A DNA stretch of 64,000 nucleotides. Source: Whitmania pigra (taxonomy: Eukaryota > Annelida > Clitellata > Hirudinida > Haemopidae). This document shows, one piece after another, positions 1 through 12,279 of the stretch. The DNA lies in NCBI GenBank assembly GCA_021613335.1, contig JAJTWR010000051.1, positions 171,001 through 235,000 of the forward strand, in the 5' to 3' direction. Every line of letters begins with the position of its first letter. The stretch's first letter is position 1. The notes under the pieces are model-generated. The model made no database searches. It saw only the letters and a program-made list of their open reading frames with translations, and had not been told where the DNA came from. The position numbers and the translations under genes are program-made.

Positions 1-46
1 AGAGGCGTATTGAAACAAATCTAATACATTTTTTTTACAGAACATC

Positions 47-1492
47 ATGAATTTTTCACAATTACTCATTAAAATTGCTGCTATTCTTGGGATACAATTT
101 AGTTGTGGCCAATTATACTCGTTCCGTCCAATCTTGAGTTGCAACAGCAAGCCTGCATGTCCCTTAGACAACCCTTACCTCAATCTTTCTTTGACCAATT
201 TCTTCATAGATGTTGATTGTTCAATTATCTCGATGGAGGTAATGTGTGCATTTCTGTGCCAAACGAATGAGGAATGCGTTAGTTTCAACCAGTTGCAAAA
301 TAAGGAATGTCACATGTTTCGAACGCTTCCTTATCAAATTATTGAAAGAACGGGATGCAAACTATTTGAGGTCGGTTGTTTGTCGAGTATTTAATATTGT
401 CAATTAATTTTCAAATAACATTTTCAGAAGATTCGAAGCAAAGACTCTTGTCTTCTAAATAGTGAGACATTGTTTAGACATTTATTATTAGTTTAATTAG
501 AAAAGAATAATGTAAATTAAAAAAAAAATCATACAAAAGAATATGTTTTACAAAACTGTAATAACTACAGAAGCTGGGCAACATTATCAATCAACTTTAG
601 AAAATATTTAATATATATTTTTAATTTTTTTTCTTTTTGGGAATACTTGTCCTATTATATTTAAGTTTCTAATGAAACTAATCTGGCTCTTGGGAGACCT
701 ACATGTCAGAGTTCAACTTATTTGGTGGACGATCGACCACTTTATTCTTGGCTGGCTGTTGATGGACTGTATGGAACCAAACCTCTCCAGTTTGAATGTT
801 GCCACACAAATGATAGAATTGGAGTAACCAACTGGTTTATGGTTAAACTTAAATTTACTGCAAAGGTCAATAGTGTTAGGATATTGGCACGTTTGGCTAC
901 ATCTTCAACAGTGAGTAAGTGATTTTAATTTAAAAGAGATGTGTTCAAATAAAAACATTTAATCGGGTTATACTCAATCATATTTTACTAACGATTGCCT
1001 GTTTTTAGACAGTTTATTACCCCCTTAAAATAATTATTAAGTTGAAGCTTTTATGAATGTTAAATGACGGAAAAGATGTTGATTAGAAAGAGAACACGTA
1101 TGATAAATATACATAAAGACCAATAGCTAGATAATTCGGTTCATCTATGTATCGTCCATCACTAATAATTCTTGAATAACATTGACTTCACATTCACAAA
1201 TTTCTTTATATGGTGAGTAGTTGAACATTGAAATTGTTATTCAGTGGAAAGATTGAAAAACCTGACGATTGGAGTGACAAATGAATCTTGGCCTCTCAAG
1301 CAACCAATAACAGATTATTACCATTTGTGTGGTTATTATGATGGACCACTTGTGTCCGCAAAATGGATCAGCATCAACTGTTCTCTGACAGTTCCTCCTG
1401 CCAGATATGTCGTGGTCCATCCTGGCATACCAGATGGACATATGAGCCTTTGTGAAATTCAAGTTTTTGGCGTTAATTACTCGGATTGCTGA
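47..1492 (+). CDS. Secreted PAN/apple + fucolectin-like (F5/8-type C) protein, copy A
   Basis: Three exons: 47-374, 666-914 and 1245-1492 (intron phases 1 and 1), giving 274 residues. Seen: residues 1-22 form a signal peptide with a hydrophobic core (ends FSCGQ). Residues ~30-109 are cysteine-rich, PAN/apple-like (CAFLCQTNEECVSFNQL then CHMF). Exons 2-3 have the fucolectin pattern: NLALGRPTCQSSTY, AVDG, ECCHTN, SVRILAR, RLKNLTIGV and a closing CEIQVFG. Family knowledge: such domains bind fucose or related sugars in secreted lectins. The start is the first ATG after a pyrimidine-rich CAG at 31-41, which probably ends a 5'UTR intron. A paralog at 60357-61811 has exons of identical length (328/249/248 bp), which strongly supports the splice sites. 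Ligand and role are inference; it could be an immune or adhesive lectin. Confidence 0.85.
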
Positions 1493-2870
1493 ATGAGTTT
1501 TGAGGGAATTTTAAAAATAGCTGCAAATTACTCAAAAATGATTTTAATCTGCAACTTCATCAAGAACCTGATCTTGTCTATATTGATTACTGACTTTGTT
1601 ACAAATTAATAATGATTGGACGATTACGTCAGGTCATGAATGGTGAGGGTCATCAATTTAAATTCGTTTGCTGAAGTGAAATTAATTGTGAAACCACTTA
1701 TTATTGACTTTTATTAAGATGATTTTCAAGCTCCAATTGACTATTATTTGTTATTACCTTGTTATTACCTCAGTCTAATAAAGGGGATCCTATATTAAAT
1801 TAGCATAAAATGGATAAGAAAAAAGATTCGTAATTGTGATGTCTTTAAAAAATAAATTGGCTTTTGCCCTCTTCCGCTTCCCTGCATCGATGCACCGATG
1901 AATGGATAGACACATGGAAGAGAATTCTCATAGGTGAGCAAAAATTTGTATTGTTGTATAAAATTGTAGAAAAATAAGAATATCTATTATTCTGAATGAA
2001 CTTTATAAAAGTAATAGAAACAAAAGACATTTTGATCGATATCTTCCGTTCGTCATAGAGGTAAGTATGAGACTAAAAGCAAACTTGTAACAATGAACTT
2101 GATAGTCCGAAGACGGTCTTAGTTAAAATGCATTAAAAACACAGCTTTTAATGTAAAATTTTGTGTTTCAGCTTAATGGATTTGCTTATAATAATGTGTT
2201 CCAGAAGGAAAGATATTCTTAATTAAATTCCTTGCGCTGGAGTTATTATTTTTAACTTTCCCAAAGCCTACCTATATAACTATATATATCGTACAATCGA
2301 CATTACCCTCTGGTAATATTATTTAACATCGACAATTTAACTCCGTAGATAGAGGCTACACTTAGTTATTAGAAAAGATTCAATGTAATGTCATAGCATA
2401 ATAATTACCAGGATTACCAGCTGATTGTCTTTCCTCATTAAATTAACATTCAAAACAACCATTAATTTTGAATTAAAGGCCCAGCAATATACATCAGATT
2501 TTTAATGCCTTTTGAGACTAAGGTGCCATATTTCGACCGATTAACGAAATTAAAATCGTCAGACCATAACTTTCACCGACAAAAATTAATCCACAAACAA
2601 TTGCATGCGCACGACGATTACGATCAGCTGTACAAATTCCCTCGTTCTTGAACACAAGGTAAAAGAAATTTAAATTCTGAAGACAATTTCATTTCCAAAA
2701 AAGTTTCAATATTTAACAAATGAATATTAATGCTGTTTCTGAATCTGGAAAAACGTTTTAAAATTTAAATAATTAATTGCTTTTCAGTCGATTAATTTTA
2801 TAATCTTTTTATAAATTTTATAATATTTTATAATAATACCTAGATACTCAAATCCTCATCTTGAATGTTC
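1493..2870. other. Intergenic, 3' flank of copy A
   Basis: About the first 370 bases are the 3' flank of the fucolectin gene; a diverged copy follows the exon relic at 3981-4390, and 61812-62100 is similar. Beyond ~1860 it is AT-rich single-copy-looking sequence with no convincing exon. Confidence 0.6.
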
Positions 2871-2944
2871 AGGCCTAATAACTGAATACTTGCTTAATAA
2901 ACTTACTCAAAAGCTTTCTAGTTTGTTGACCCCGAGTTATTTCA
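2871..2944 (+). repeat. Fragment of the 309-bp LTR family (3' end)
   Basis: The sequence from the ACTGAATAC motif to GAGTTATTTCA aligns, with roughly one quarter of bases changed, to the last ~75 bases of the LTR at 55626-55934. No primer binding site follows, so it is a solo LTR remnant or a 3' LTR. Upstream bases back to ~2820 may be more of it but are too diverged to be sure. Confidence 0.6.
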
Positions 2945-3699
2945 ATATTTGCGATTTTTGTAGATGTTGCTTAATAAATATATTTAGGAAGTTGTTCAAA
3001 TGATTTTGTTAACCATTGTCAAAAATTAAGCATATATTGATCAAATTCAGAATTGGTTCTTTTAGTAGGGGAAAATAAATGCCCAGAAATACTTCATTTG
3101 GGATAGACTAGAAAATGATTAGCACAAAAACTTAAATACACTGAAAATTTTTGTTACTCTGTATAACATGTAGTGCTAAATTGTAAGTTATTTTAAGTGA
3201 TTTAAAACTGTTATGACCATCAAAGTTCCTGAAATTCTAAAACTTGCATTGTTTCAAAACAAGTTATTTAAAATAAAATAAAACTTTAAATTCAGCTCGA
3301 TAACTGATACATTAATTGATGGCAATCTCAGGAAACCTAAGGACCAGGTACAATGTGCTTGTCCTAGATACTCTATTATTCTAAGAAAAGTTTAGTAATT
3401 ATAATAATAATGGTTGCCTCAACTATATTATATCATAACATTATTTATATTATATTGACTACATCTCATTGGTAAGAAAAACACAAAATAAAGATTCTGA
3501 GAACAAATGTGCCTTTTTTCTAGAATATTATTGATTGCTTCAACGATATTAAATCTGAACATTTTGTAAATTGTATTGCTTGCATTTCAATTGTAAAAAA
3601 ACACAAAAGAAAAGATTGTGAAAGTGTTCTTTTTAAAGAAAATTTGTCCTTTTTTATACCAAGTGCAGAAAATCTATTACATTTTAGATTATAAGATCA
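2945..3699. other. Intergenic AT-rich sequence
   Basis: No reading frame with exon-like borders and no recognisable repeat seen. A short motif containing AACACAAAA and AAAGATT recurs at ~3480 and ~3600, suggesting an old local duplication. Confidence 0.4.
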
Positions 3700-4390
3700 T
3701 TTTAGGAACATTCATTGCATATGTTTGATTCACAACTTAAGCATTGTTTTCACGTTTCCATGACTACATCGATGAAAATAAACATTAAGAAAATAGACAA
3801 TGTTTTTATTTTTTAGAACAATCAATAAGGTACACTAATAAATTTTCATAAGACTACAGTTTTTTTATTCTAAGTTATCGTGAAGATTTTTCACCTGCGT
3901 CTGTTTGAAGGGTTATTTAAAAATGCAATTCTTACGTGTTTCCGCCTATTTCTGAGGCGCTTCTTCTTTCTCGAAAAATGTCTTTGTGAAATTCAAGTTT
4001 TTGGCGTTAATTACTCGGATTGCTGAATGGCTTTTTGTGAAGGAATTTTAAAAATAGCTGCAGAATCACTAAAAAAAATGGTTTTAATCTGCAACTTCAT
4101 CACGAATCTTACATTGTTTATATTGCTTACTGACTTTGTGACGAATAAATGATTGGAGGACTACGTCAGATCATGAATGGTGAAGGTCATCAAATTAAAT
4201 TTGTTTGCTGAAGTCAAACAATTTGTGAAACCACTTATTGACTTTTATTAAGGTGATTTTCAAACTACTAATTGTCTAATTAACTAATTCTAATAATGGG
4301 GATACTATGTTAAAGCAGCTTAAAATGGACAAGCAAAATAAGTTGTAATTGTGATATTTAAAAAAAAATTGGGTCTTGCATTAAAAACAC
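3700..4390 (+). pseudogene. Collapsed relic of the PAN-fucolectin gene (5' flank joined to last exon tail)
   Basis: Bases ~3720-3960 match the upstream flank seen at 14300-14530 and 59830-60060 (CACGTTTCCATGACTACATC, then the TTATCGTGA...GAAGGGTTATTTAA segment). From 3981 the sequence switches directly to the last ~50 coding bases of exon 3 (TTTGTGAAATTCAAGTTTTT) with the same TGA and 3' flank as copy A. Exons 1, 2 and most of exon 3 are missing, so an internal deletion of more than 1 kb is inferred. Not expressible as a lectin. Confidence 0.75.
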
Positions 4391-4440
4391 AGCTATTTTG
4401 TCGTGGTTGTTTTGACGGGGCTGTTTTGTCCTGGGCTAAT
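4391..4440 (+). repeat. Foldback-type minisatellite fragment
   Basis: Short run of the GACGGGGCTGTTTTGTC unit found in the inverted arms at 56166-57192 and in the solo arm at 12702-12822. Only two to three units remain. Confidence 0.65.
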
Positions 4441-5340
4441 TGTAGCATACAGTTACACAGTTTATTACAAATTGTAGTGTACAATTTCTCCACAAAAATA
4501 TATTAAAAATGTTTTAAACAATAATTTAGCATTTCTAACTTTTCGAACCACAACATGAGATCGTTGAAGTAATAATGTCCGCAGAGCAATTTTGGTGCTT
4601 TTCTGTCTTTGTCTTTGAAAAAATGTTTTTGAAAAAACTCTTTTATTGAATTTTCACAAAAGGCGTCATTCATTCAAAAGTTTTGAATATTTTGGAATTA
4701 AATTTTTAGTTGATGTAAAAAAATGGAAGTGCACAAGTTAGCTTATGGATATTAAATGTTAGTTGATAAAATTATTATATTCTGAAAACAATTAAATGAA
4801 ATTGTAATAATATGCATTTGATTTTCAAAATTTATTATGTTTTCATGTTTTATTATGCACAAATTATTAATTATGATTACATTGAAAAGATAAATTGTTC
4901 TAAACATAATTCTTATTACTAATATGCAGACGACGGTTGCTTGGGCATCTATTTCATGAATTAGAATGCAGGCGTGCAGGTAGAAGATTGGTTCCAACAA
5001 AGAACTCTTCATCTGTTGGGGAACAGTTCGAGTCGTACGTATTTTTTCATGATTTGAAAATCCATTCTCAATATTTTGAATTTTTTTCTTCTTGGCGTCA
5101 TCAAAATTTACATCAACACGGTAAAACAAAGTCAACAATGAATGACAGCCAAAGGATGCCCGAAGGGTAAATGTACCCGCTAAGAAGCAACCTATAAATT
5201 TATTTTAGAAATCTATTTATAATTTTCATCACGTCTAGTTAATTCTGTTTTACATCATTGTATCATCTGCAGCAGTAGTAGTAATAGCAGTAGTTTTAGT
5301 ATTTTATTAATGTCCCCAGCATAACTCTGTGAGTTGTATC
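4441..5340. other. Intergenic
   Basis: AT-rich. Overlapping frames on both strands near 4750-5170 have no domain signal and no exon-like borders. A small AGTAGTAGTAATAGCAGTAG run lies near 5275. Confidence 0.4.
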
Positions 5341-5530
5341 ATCCTTGTATTTGTTGATATTTATGTGACCAACTCAAGAAATGATTCGTTAAAACAATGT
5401 ACGTCAATGTTAAATCTTTTGATTCGAGGTTTAAAAAAATATAAAATGCCGCTTTAGCAGCTTTATTTCATTTGTCAATATTGAAAAATTATTAAATATT
5501 TGTAGCAGATAAGTGAGTTACACAAAGACA
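5341..5530 (+). repeat. Duplicated block shared with 62100-62275
   Basis: The stretch from AACTCAAGAAATGATTCGTT to AATCCAAAAAATTTAAAAC recurs at 62100-62275 with small indels. In both places it lies between a PAN-fucolectin gene and a PAN/C-type-lectin gene, so it marks duplication of the two-gene block. Confidence 0.8.
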
Positions 5531-6080
5531 ATCCAAAAAATTTAAAACCGATATTTTTTTAGATCATCGTCGTTATTTGGGGATGGGGCAATGTTCCCCT
5601 GCCTTTAGACTAGAAGGTCATCTCCTCACGTTGTGCGAGGGTTGGCTCCCTCTGGAAAAAGCTGAAATGACGTCTCTGCTTTAGATACTAAAATATTTAT
5701 TAAATTCTGTTAGGTGTTGGCATGGAAATATGGTAATGAGTTGAGTTTGATTCAACAATTTTTACAATTAAAAATGTAAAATAAAAGAATGATAGTAAAT
5801 TTTCCGTAGCGCCCTTAAAAAATTAAAAAATTTTTGCACAATGGAAAAAGTTGTATTCAATTGAAAATGATAGAATCAGAATTTTAGATGTGATTTTAAA
5901 ATTTGCATAACAAACACTTTACAAATAACAAACTTTCTTTTGTTCCAATGATTCGAAAAGATATATAATAAAGTTTCAATGACATCCGTATAGGCATTTT
6001 AATGTTACCTAACTAATTTTGGAAAGCATATAAAAAATTTAAATACAAAACAAACTCTAAAGCTCTAATTGAATTAAAAG
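5531..6080. other. Upstream region of the PAN-CTLD gene
   Basis: Contains a less AT-rich stretch at 5575-5690 (GGGGATGGGGCAATG to CTGAAATGACG) of unknown nature, then AT-rich sequence up to the start codon. No TATA box can be assigned with confidence. Confidence 0.35.
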
Positions 6081-7495
6081 ATGTTCTTGGTGTATCTGAT
6101 AATTCTGACTAGATTCATGTGCATCTTGGCAATGGAAAGGACAAACGAGTTTGTCAGAGTGACCAATGAACGTGGGAATGCCCAGTGCATTACTAACAAG
6201 TCTGATTCTCTGATCACTAATGTCAGAAGTGTCAGACAATGCGCCGAAATCTGTTCCAAGAATTTGCCATATTCATGTATAAGGTATAACGCTGAATAAT
6301 ACGTAAGTTAGTAATTGTTAAGCTTATGAAGCTAACCATTGTAATGCAATAGTTTTAAAATTTAAAATTTTAATTTGTTAAGTCGCAAAGCAATTCAAAC
6401 AATTACAGGTTGAACTACAGAAAAATAAGTGGTTCCTGTGAATTGTACACCTACTGGAGAGAAGGTTATTCCATGTTGGATTCCAATCCCAATGATTGTG
6501 TTTCATTCTTGAATAAAGGTTATGTACTAATTGATTATTAACAATTTCATTACTTGTTGATTAACCTTGCAAGCTGTCATTTATTTGTGTAGCGCCATAA
6601 CCATAAGCGTTAGGGACGCTCAACCATTTGAATAGCGCCGCATCCAAGGAACGCTTTATGTCTGAACCCTTTGACCGGCGGCGAGACACCACCGGCTTCC
6701 GAGTTTCAGAGCTCGTACCTCCGTAGGTGCGACGAGTAGTTGTACCTGATTGATAGTAACAAAGCCATAGCACTAACGATTAAAAGTAATATTTAAAAAG
6801 ATCATCTTACTTATTAAAATACTGGTGCATTAACTAAGCAATACATAAACCATCTAAGCTTGCCCGCTTGCAAGCTTCTCGTACATAGCAGCCTTCAGGA
6901 GGTGTTACGCATTGGAGTTAGGAAGATGGAACTTCACAGATTCCTTGCAACGTTGTCACGACATCAATTCGCGTTCCTATGCTGTTATCGTTGAACCTGA
7001 CACTGAGATAAGTGTCATTCTTGCGTTTTACAATTCCATCAACTGTAAGTTGAAAATTTAATTCATTAATGACAATCTAGCTTTCTCGGAATAACTTGAA
7101 ATAATTTGGGCTGACATTTATAATGCAATGCACAATTATTATTTAAAACCATAAAGAATTCACAGCAGTACAGCATAATTACAACATAATACGTAATTTT
7201 AGTGTTACCATTTGTTTCATAATTTTTGCTAATAATTCCAGCTACAAGATGTCGAAGTCCTAATTTCGCTTCGCCTGACATTTGGACTTCAGGAAGAAGA
7301 TTATTTCCCGGTTCAAATGTTCACGTTTGGGAACCATTTCCTGGCCAATTGATAAAATTTGGAAAAAAGACATCCTGGGGTATTGGTGAACCAAAATTTG
7401 AAAACTGTGTCGCTTTGTCGATATTAATGAGGCCTGTTCATGAAAAGTGTTTTCTTGAGAAATGCGTCCTCTGTGAGATAGATATCATTTATTAA
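6081..7495 (+). CDS. Secreted PAN/apple-like + C-type lectin domain protein
   Basis: Four exons: 6081-6283, 6409-6518, 6859-7044 and 7242-7495 (phases 2, 1, 1), giving 250 residues. Seen: an N-terminal signal peptide (MFLVYLIILTRFMCIL). Exons 1-2 carry a PAN-like module (CAEICSKNLPYSCIR, then GSCELY and DCVSF). Exons 3-4 carry a C-type lectin fold: CYALELGRWNFTDSLQRC, then GEPKFENC and a final CVLCE. The sugar/calcium triplet is EPK rather than EPN, and no WND motif is present, so classic calcium-dependent binding may be lost (inference). The same exon 1-2 plan with the same phases is seen at 63304-63896. Intron 2 holds an L2-like repeat. Probably extracellular; ligand unknown. Confidence 0.85.
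6577..6775 (-). repeat. L2/CR1-like 3'-end repeat inside intron 2
   Basis: On the minus strand it ends in GGCGCTACACAAATAAAT, the type of 3' end seen in L2-related LINEs and SINEs. A homologous piece lies at 13430-13580 (shared CTCAACCATTTGAATAG). Confidence 0.6.
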
Positions 7496-7992
7496 AAAAA
7501 AATCTTGAAAATCATCTATGAAATTATCTGAATTATCTTGAAGCAAACAATTTGTTTATAATATGTCTAGTGTACAGGGTTTAATAATGGATTCATTACG
7601 TATATCTAGTGAGATGAGATATTCATGAGGAATCTTATGCTAATACATTAATTTATTTTTTTATGTAAATTTTTCAGTAAATGAATGAATGTTGTAAATT
7701 TGAAACCAGTTCATTGGAATTGTAAGAAATACGATTGCAATTTAATTTCTGCATAAATGCATGCTCTTTCACTTTCTATTTTATGTCCAGTGTTACACCT
7801 TCAAGTAAAATAAGAATGATCTAAGAATTAGTTATGCTGAACGCATTAATAAGACACTACTATCATCGGTAACATTTAATAAATTTGCCATTTAATAAAA
7901 CGAAATTATTTTAATCTGACAAAACAATAATTTTATAATATTTCATCATTACATTATTTGTTCACAGTGATACAATGAAATTAGATGTACAT
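7496..7992. other. 3' flank of the PAN-CTLD gene
   Basis: AT-rich, no further exon found. Non-coding. Confidence 0.4.
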
Positions 7993-8856
7993 TTTCTTAA
8001 ATAAAAATTTCATTCTATGAAACTATGACTATTATATTTTAAATATTGTAATGTTATTTTTGCACCATTGCACATTTATTTAATAAAAATTTCGTTCTAT
8101 GAAACTATCACTATTATATTTTAAATATTGTAATGTTATATTTGCACCATTGCACATTTATTTGCACTATATTAATTAATGTTTGAAATAAATATCATAA
8201 TACCAGCTTGGTGTTGATAAGATTATCTGCTTGATAAGGCGAACGTACACCACTTTAATTATAATTACTTTAAATATCTGCCAATGTAATAAAGTCATAA
8301 AAACATTTTAACTTCATGACTAATCACATATGACAATACGACTTCATGAATAATCACAAGCAATATGACTAATCGTTAATGTTGTTCCTAAAAAACGTTC
8401 AATGCCTTCAGAAATTGCATTGTTTAACTCATCGGTGCACTGAAATGATATTTTGTTGGAAACTCAATTAATTCAAATTTAAGTAATTTTCACGACTAGT
8501 TAATAATAAATGGTTTAAAAATTAAGTTTATGCCGAAAGTGAGACAAACCGAGGATAGCTGCTTAGATGACCTCCCGCGGATTAAAATACAACCTATTGG
8601 TGGGTGTCCTGACCCAAACCCTGGTTTCTCCATTGAAAAACGTACATTCAATAATATATATAAAAAACAATTTTCTGAATAAAAGTGAACTGAAATAGAA
8701 TTAGAATTGAAAAGAAAAAAAATGCATGGAAAAAATAATTTAAGGGCAAACGAAAAATATACAAAAGCAACTAAAATTAAATTATTTAAACATTTTTTTA
8801 AAATATGAAATACATTTAAAAACTAAGTAAAAATGGACATGAATAATTTAAAAAAT
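7993..8856 (+). repeat. Segmental duplication, copy 1, left part
   Basis: Matches 55499-55625 plus 58540-59270 almost base for base, apart from scattered substitutions and small indels. It includes an unusual less AT-rich stretch at 8530-8640 (GCTTAGATGACCTCCCGCGG) that is also present at 58945-59055. Copy 2 is interrupted by an LTR element after 55625; this copy is not. Confidence 0.9.
8001..8164 (+). repeat. 82-bp tandem duplication
   Basis: Two units, 8001-8082 and 8083-8164, each starting ATAAAAATTTC and ending near GCACATTTATTT. Both units are also present around 55509-55625/58540, so the tandem step came before the segmental duplication. Confidence 0.85.
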
Positions 8857-11089
8857 ATAAAAACAACCAGTAGGGTCCATTTTCTAACGTCTTTCAAATT
8901 AAATTCATTCTGCAGTTAGATTTAACTTTTAGAATAAATGTACTGAGAATTTTTTTATTTGATGTAATGCAAGTGTAATGTCCTTCTTCACACTATTTAC
9001 TCGAGTTCTTAGATAAAATGGCTGACTAAAACATCCGTGGAATACATGCGGCTGATCGTAGCAACTGTCTCCCTAGATTTGAATAAATAAACTAGAGGAC
9101 AGAATTGTATTTCGAATTCGATATTATGGTTGTGGACTTGTCAAAATTGTAAAACAACCGGTAAATTGGTGAGGCAAACCGATAGAAAAGGAAAGAATAT
9201 AAATCGACCGTCAGCAGTAACACCTAATAGAGGCATAGAATTTCCGGAAGTAGTTCAACCGCGTAATGTTACAGTAATTTGCGGAAATAGTTGCATCGAA
9301 CGTGAATCAACTATGGACACAATTCAAAAATTTACGGCAACAATTCAACTATTTACTGCAACAACCAATCCCTTTTCATCCTCAATTCAATGTTCTGAAG
9401 AAGCATCTCAGCTGCCAATATTATCAGCTCGGTTAACTTCAACAATTATTCTGGAAGTGCTATAAACAGTTTTTATTGATTTATCATTGCATATATCTAG
9501 GAGTATGTAATTAATACTGTTGCATTTAAATAAGTAAATAATCATTCTAATTATACTTTATAATTAATTTAGTAATAACAATAAATTTAATCACAATTTA
9601 ATTTAATAATAATTAATTTAATTACAAATAACGGAAGATTTCTCTCGGTTTGATATTCCACGGAAATGGAAAGTATTGAAAAGAGGAAAAAAACAGAAAC
9701 AATCACAAACCGCGATGGAAAAGTTTTCAAGTAATTATTGTATTTATTAATTATTTTCTATATTTATTTATTAATCACAATAATTTTTATTATATACTTT
9801 ATTTAATAATTGATACATTATTTTACAAAAATTGTTTATTTTATAAGTATATCTAATGTACTGTTACATTAGGTTTGTTTAATTAACTTGTTAAAAATCC
9901 TATATACTTGCATTACTATATAAAGATTTGAGAATAATTCTTTTATTTTAATCGCTGCAATATTATTTATAAATAAGGCTGGCTTTAGAAAATTTCGTCA
10001 CGTTTTCCATATGTTGACTTAAATTTCGAGTCAACATGTTAGCACATCGCCGTGGATTTTGAAATAAATTTTACTTTTTTCTTTCATCAACTGATTTATT
10101 TTTTGTATGGAAATCTTTCTTTATTCTTAGTCTACCCTTGCCTCAAGATAATTTTGAAAAACGCTGTTCAATTGCTTTGAAGTTCACAGAGTGTTGAAGC
10201 AATTTTCCTCGTCAACCATTCATTCGCTGTTCTGAAAACAAAGATTCTAAGAAACCAAAGTCAGAAAGTCATTCTTTTTTGACAGCCTTTCCATCAAAAT
10301 AATAGAAGGTATATTTTGGTTCAAATGATACTTTAGCATTATCTGTGAAATTCAGACATTATTTTATTTGAAATTATTATAATGGTAGTTACGACATAAT
10401 TATCATCGACAACATCACCATCATTATCATCATCATTGTCACCTCTGAAGCTCCGCGACCGTTGTCGACGCCATTTCTACCACCAATATTACCAAAAACA
10501 ACTGATATAAGCGTCAAACCAAACTTTATTACAACTTTAAATCACGTCAACTGCCACAAAACTAAACTCTTAACTATAACTCTAACTCTAACTAACTCTC
10601 CTATTCGGGCTCGTCGAATTAATTATTTAAAAATATTCATCTGCGCAGATATAGAATCATTTAAATAACAACAAATCACAACCCACGGAAATAGGCTACT
10701 GCGCATTAGAATTAACCAATTAAAATTCACAAAATTAGGTTCCTAAAGGATCAACTAAAACGCCTCGTAACTAATTCGTAGTTCTATTGAAATATTTTAC
10801 AAGCAATTGTCTAACGATAACACAATGAATTAAAAACGGTCTTCTAGACCCAGTCGTGACAATCATCACCATCATCATCATTTCCACCATAAATATCATT
10901 ATTAAAGGAAATTCTGTTCGTCTCGCCAACACCAGAATTGAGCTATCCAGCACCATAAAACTCCTCGGGTTACCCTTGACAGCACCCTCTGCCTCGATAT
11001 GCACGTTTTCACTGTGGTTCGAGTAGTAGAAATATCAATTATGGGCTTTACGCCACACCAGGCACCTTATTACTTCTTAGTTGATGTGG
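8857..11089. other. Insertion relative to copy 2, mostly non-coding
   Basis: This starts a ~4.9 kb stretch (8857-13747) with no counterpart in the second duplicate. A 111-codon open frame at 9130-9465 has no ATG near its start and no domain I recognise. Bases 9480-9960 are very AT-rich (ATTTAATT-type). Short CATCAT runs lie at 10400-10440 and 10860-10885. Confidence 0.45.
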
Positions 11090-11310
11090 CCGCGGCTCTC
11101 TGTCGTTGCCTTATCTTGTCAAGGCTCGACTTATGCAACTCCCTTCTACATCAACTATCCTCTGCTTCTCTCCTGAAACTGCAGAAGATTCAAAACAAAG
11201 CAGCCCGACTGCTGTCGACGCTGAACCAACCGAAGCATTGCGAGTACTGTATTGGTTTCCAGTCGTTGAAAGAATTAAGTTCAAGGTTGCTCTCCTCGCG
11301 CATTAACAGA
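11090..11310 (+). pseudogene. L2/CR1-like LINE reverse transcriptase C-terminal fragment
   Basis: Two reading frames carry consecutive pieces of the conserved reverse-transcriptase tail: LSRLDLCNSLLHQLSSASLL and QNKAARLL in one frame, then VLYWFPVVERIKFKVALL in another. A frameshift near 11230 separates them. Known pattern in L2/CR1-type LINEs (RLDYCNSLL, then LHWLPV.RI.FK). Dead fragment; the catalytic domain is absent. Confidence 0.75.
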
Positions 11311-12007
11311 GTAATTGGTTTCGTTCAACTTCTTAATTATTTGCAATGCTGCTATGCAGATTCATTGACAATTGATCAAATCTTTTAAATTAATTTCATT
11401 TAACAACCACATGTTGCGCACTGATCGCCTGTCCAGTTCTTTTGAAAAAATACAATTTTATAGAAGTAAATAGTATTTAATGAGTAATATTAATTAAAAA
11501 TTATTGTGCATTCTGAACCTTTCTTTTATTGCCCATTTTATGGATTTGATCCAGTGAAGTTTTATTTTTAAATAAATAGTTTAATTTTGCAAAACAATGA
11601 AATGTTCAACTGTAATTTTAAGTTCCTTTGCTTTAGACATATAATCTGTCCAGATATATCCTTGGATCAATTTCTGAGAAGGAAGTGAAGCTAGTGCCTA
11701 AGACTTCAAATTATACTTTGAAAACTTTCAAATTCCCAAGAGATAAGTTTTTCAATGATGGGTTTTATTAAAAATATCCTTAGTTGATTTTATAACTGAT
11801 AAGTTTTTCTGATTTGATTAATTATTAAATAATTACGTTATAATTTCAGCAACATGTAGCTATTGCACTGCATTGCAAAATTGCATAGCCTTATTATATT
11901 TTGTTATTACAGTTACAAGTATTGAATTTAAGCTATTTTTCGCATTACGAAATGTATATCAGTAGAAATGGGATAACAATATTTAATTGCAATTTATGTG
12001 GTTGCAG

Positions 12008-12279
12008 GTGATATATGCTGGAAGAAATTTACTGGTAAAAGGATCAAAGGACTGACTAATATATCCCTTGATCCTCGCAACAATTGCATGACATATTGCC
12101 TCGGATGCAAGATTTGCACTTCTGTTACCTACGATACATCGACAACTCCAAATTGTTGGATCCAACTTGCCGCTGATGCAGTACATGTCGATTATAATTA
12201 TCTCCAGCCTTCAAATACGTCTATCAGTTACTTACTGGATAAAGTGTGTCTGTTCCAAAAGCAATATCTTAAGAAATGA
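12008..12279 (+). CDS. Terminal exon with a PAN/apple-like domain
   Basis: An acceptor GTTGCAG precedes 12008, and the exon is open for 90 codons to TGA at 12277-12279. It begins in phase 1, as in the lectin genes nearby. Seen: WKKFTGKRIKG, then CMTYCLGCKICTSVTY, CWIQLA and KVCLF, a cysteine layout typical of PAN/apple modules that carry a KRI.G lead-in. Upstream exons were not found, so this may be the last exon of a gene whose other exons I cannot see, or an orphan exon. A donor-like GAGGTAAAT lies just past the stop. Confidence 0.55.

Noticed and set aside
6561..6773. 70-codon minus-strand frame in the lectin-gene intron
   Set aside because: Lies in an L2-like 3'-end repeat; not a gene.
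9130..9465. 111-codon open frame
   Set aside because: No ATG near its start, no domain, no splice borders, no duplicate to test conservation; kept only as a note in the gap entry.
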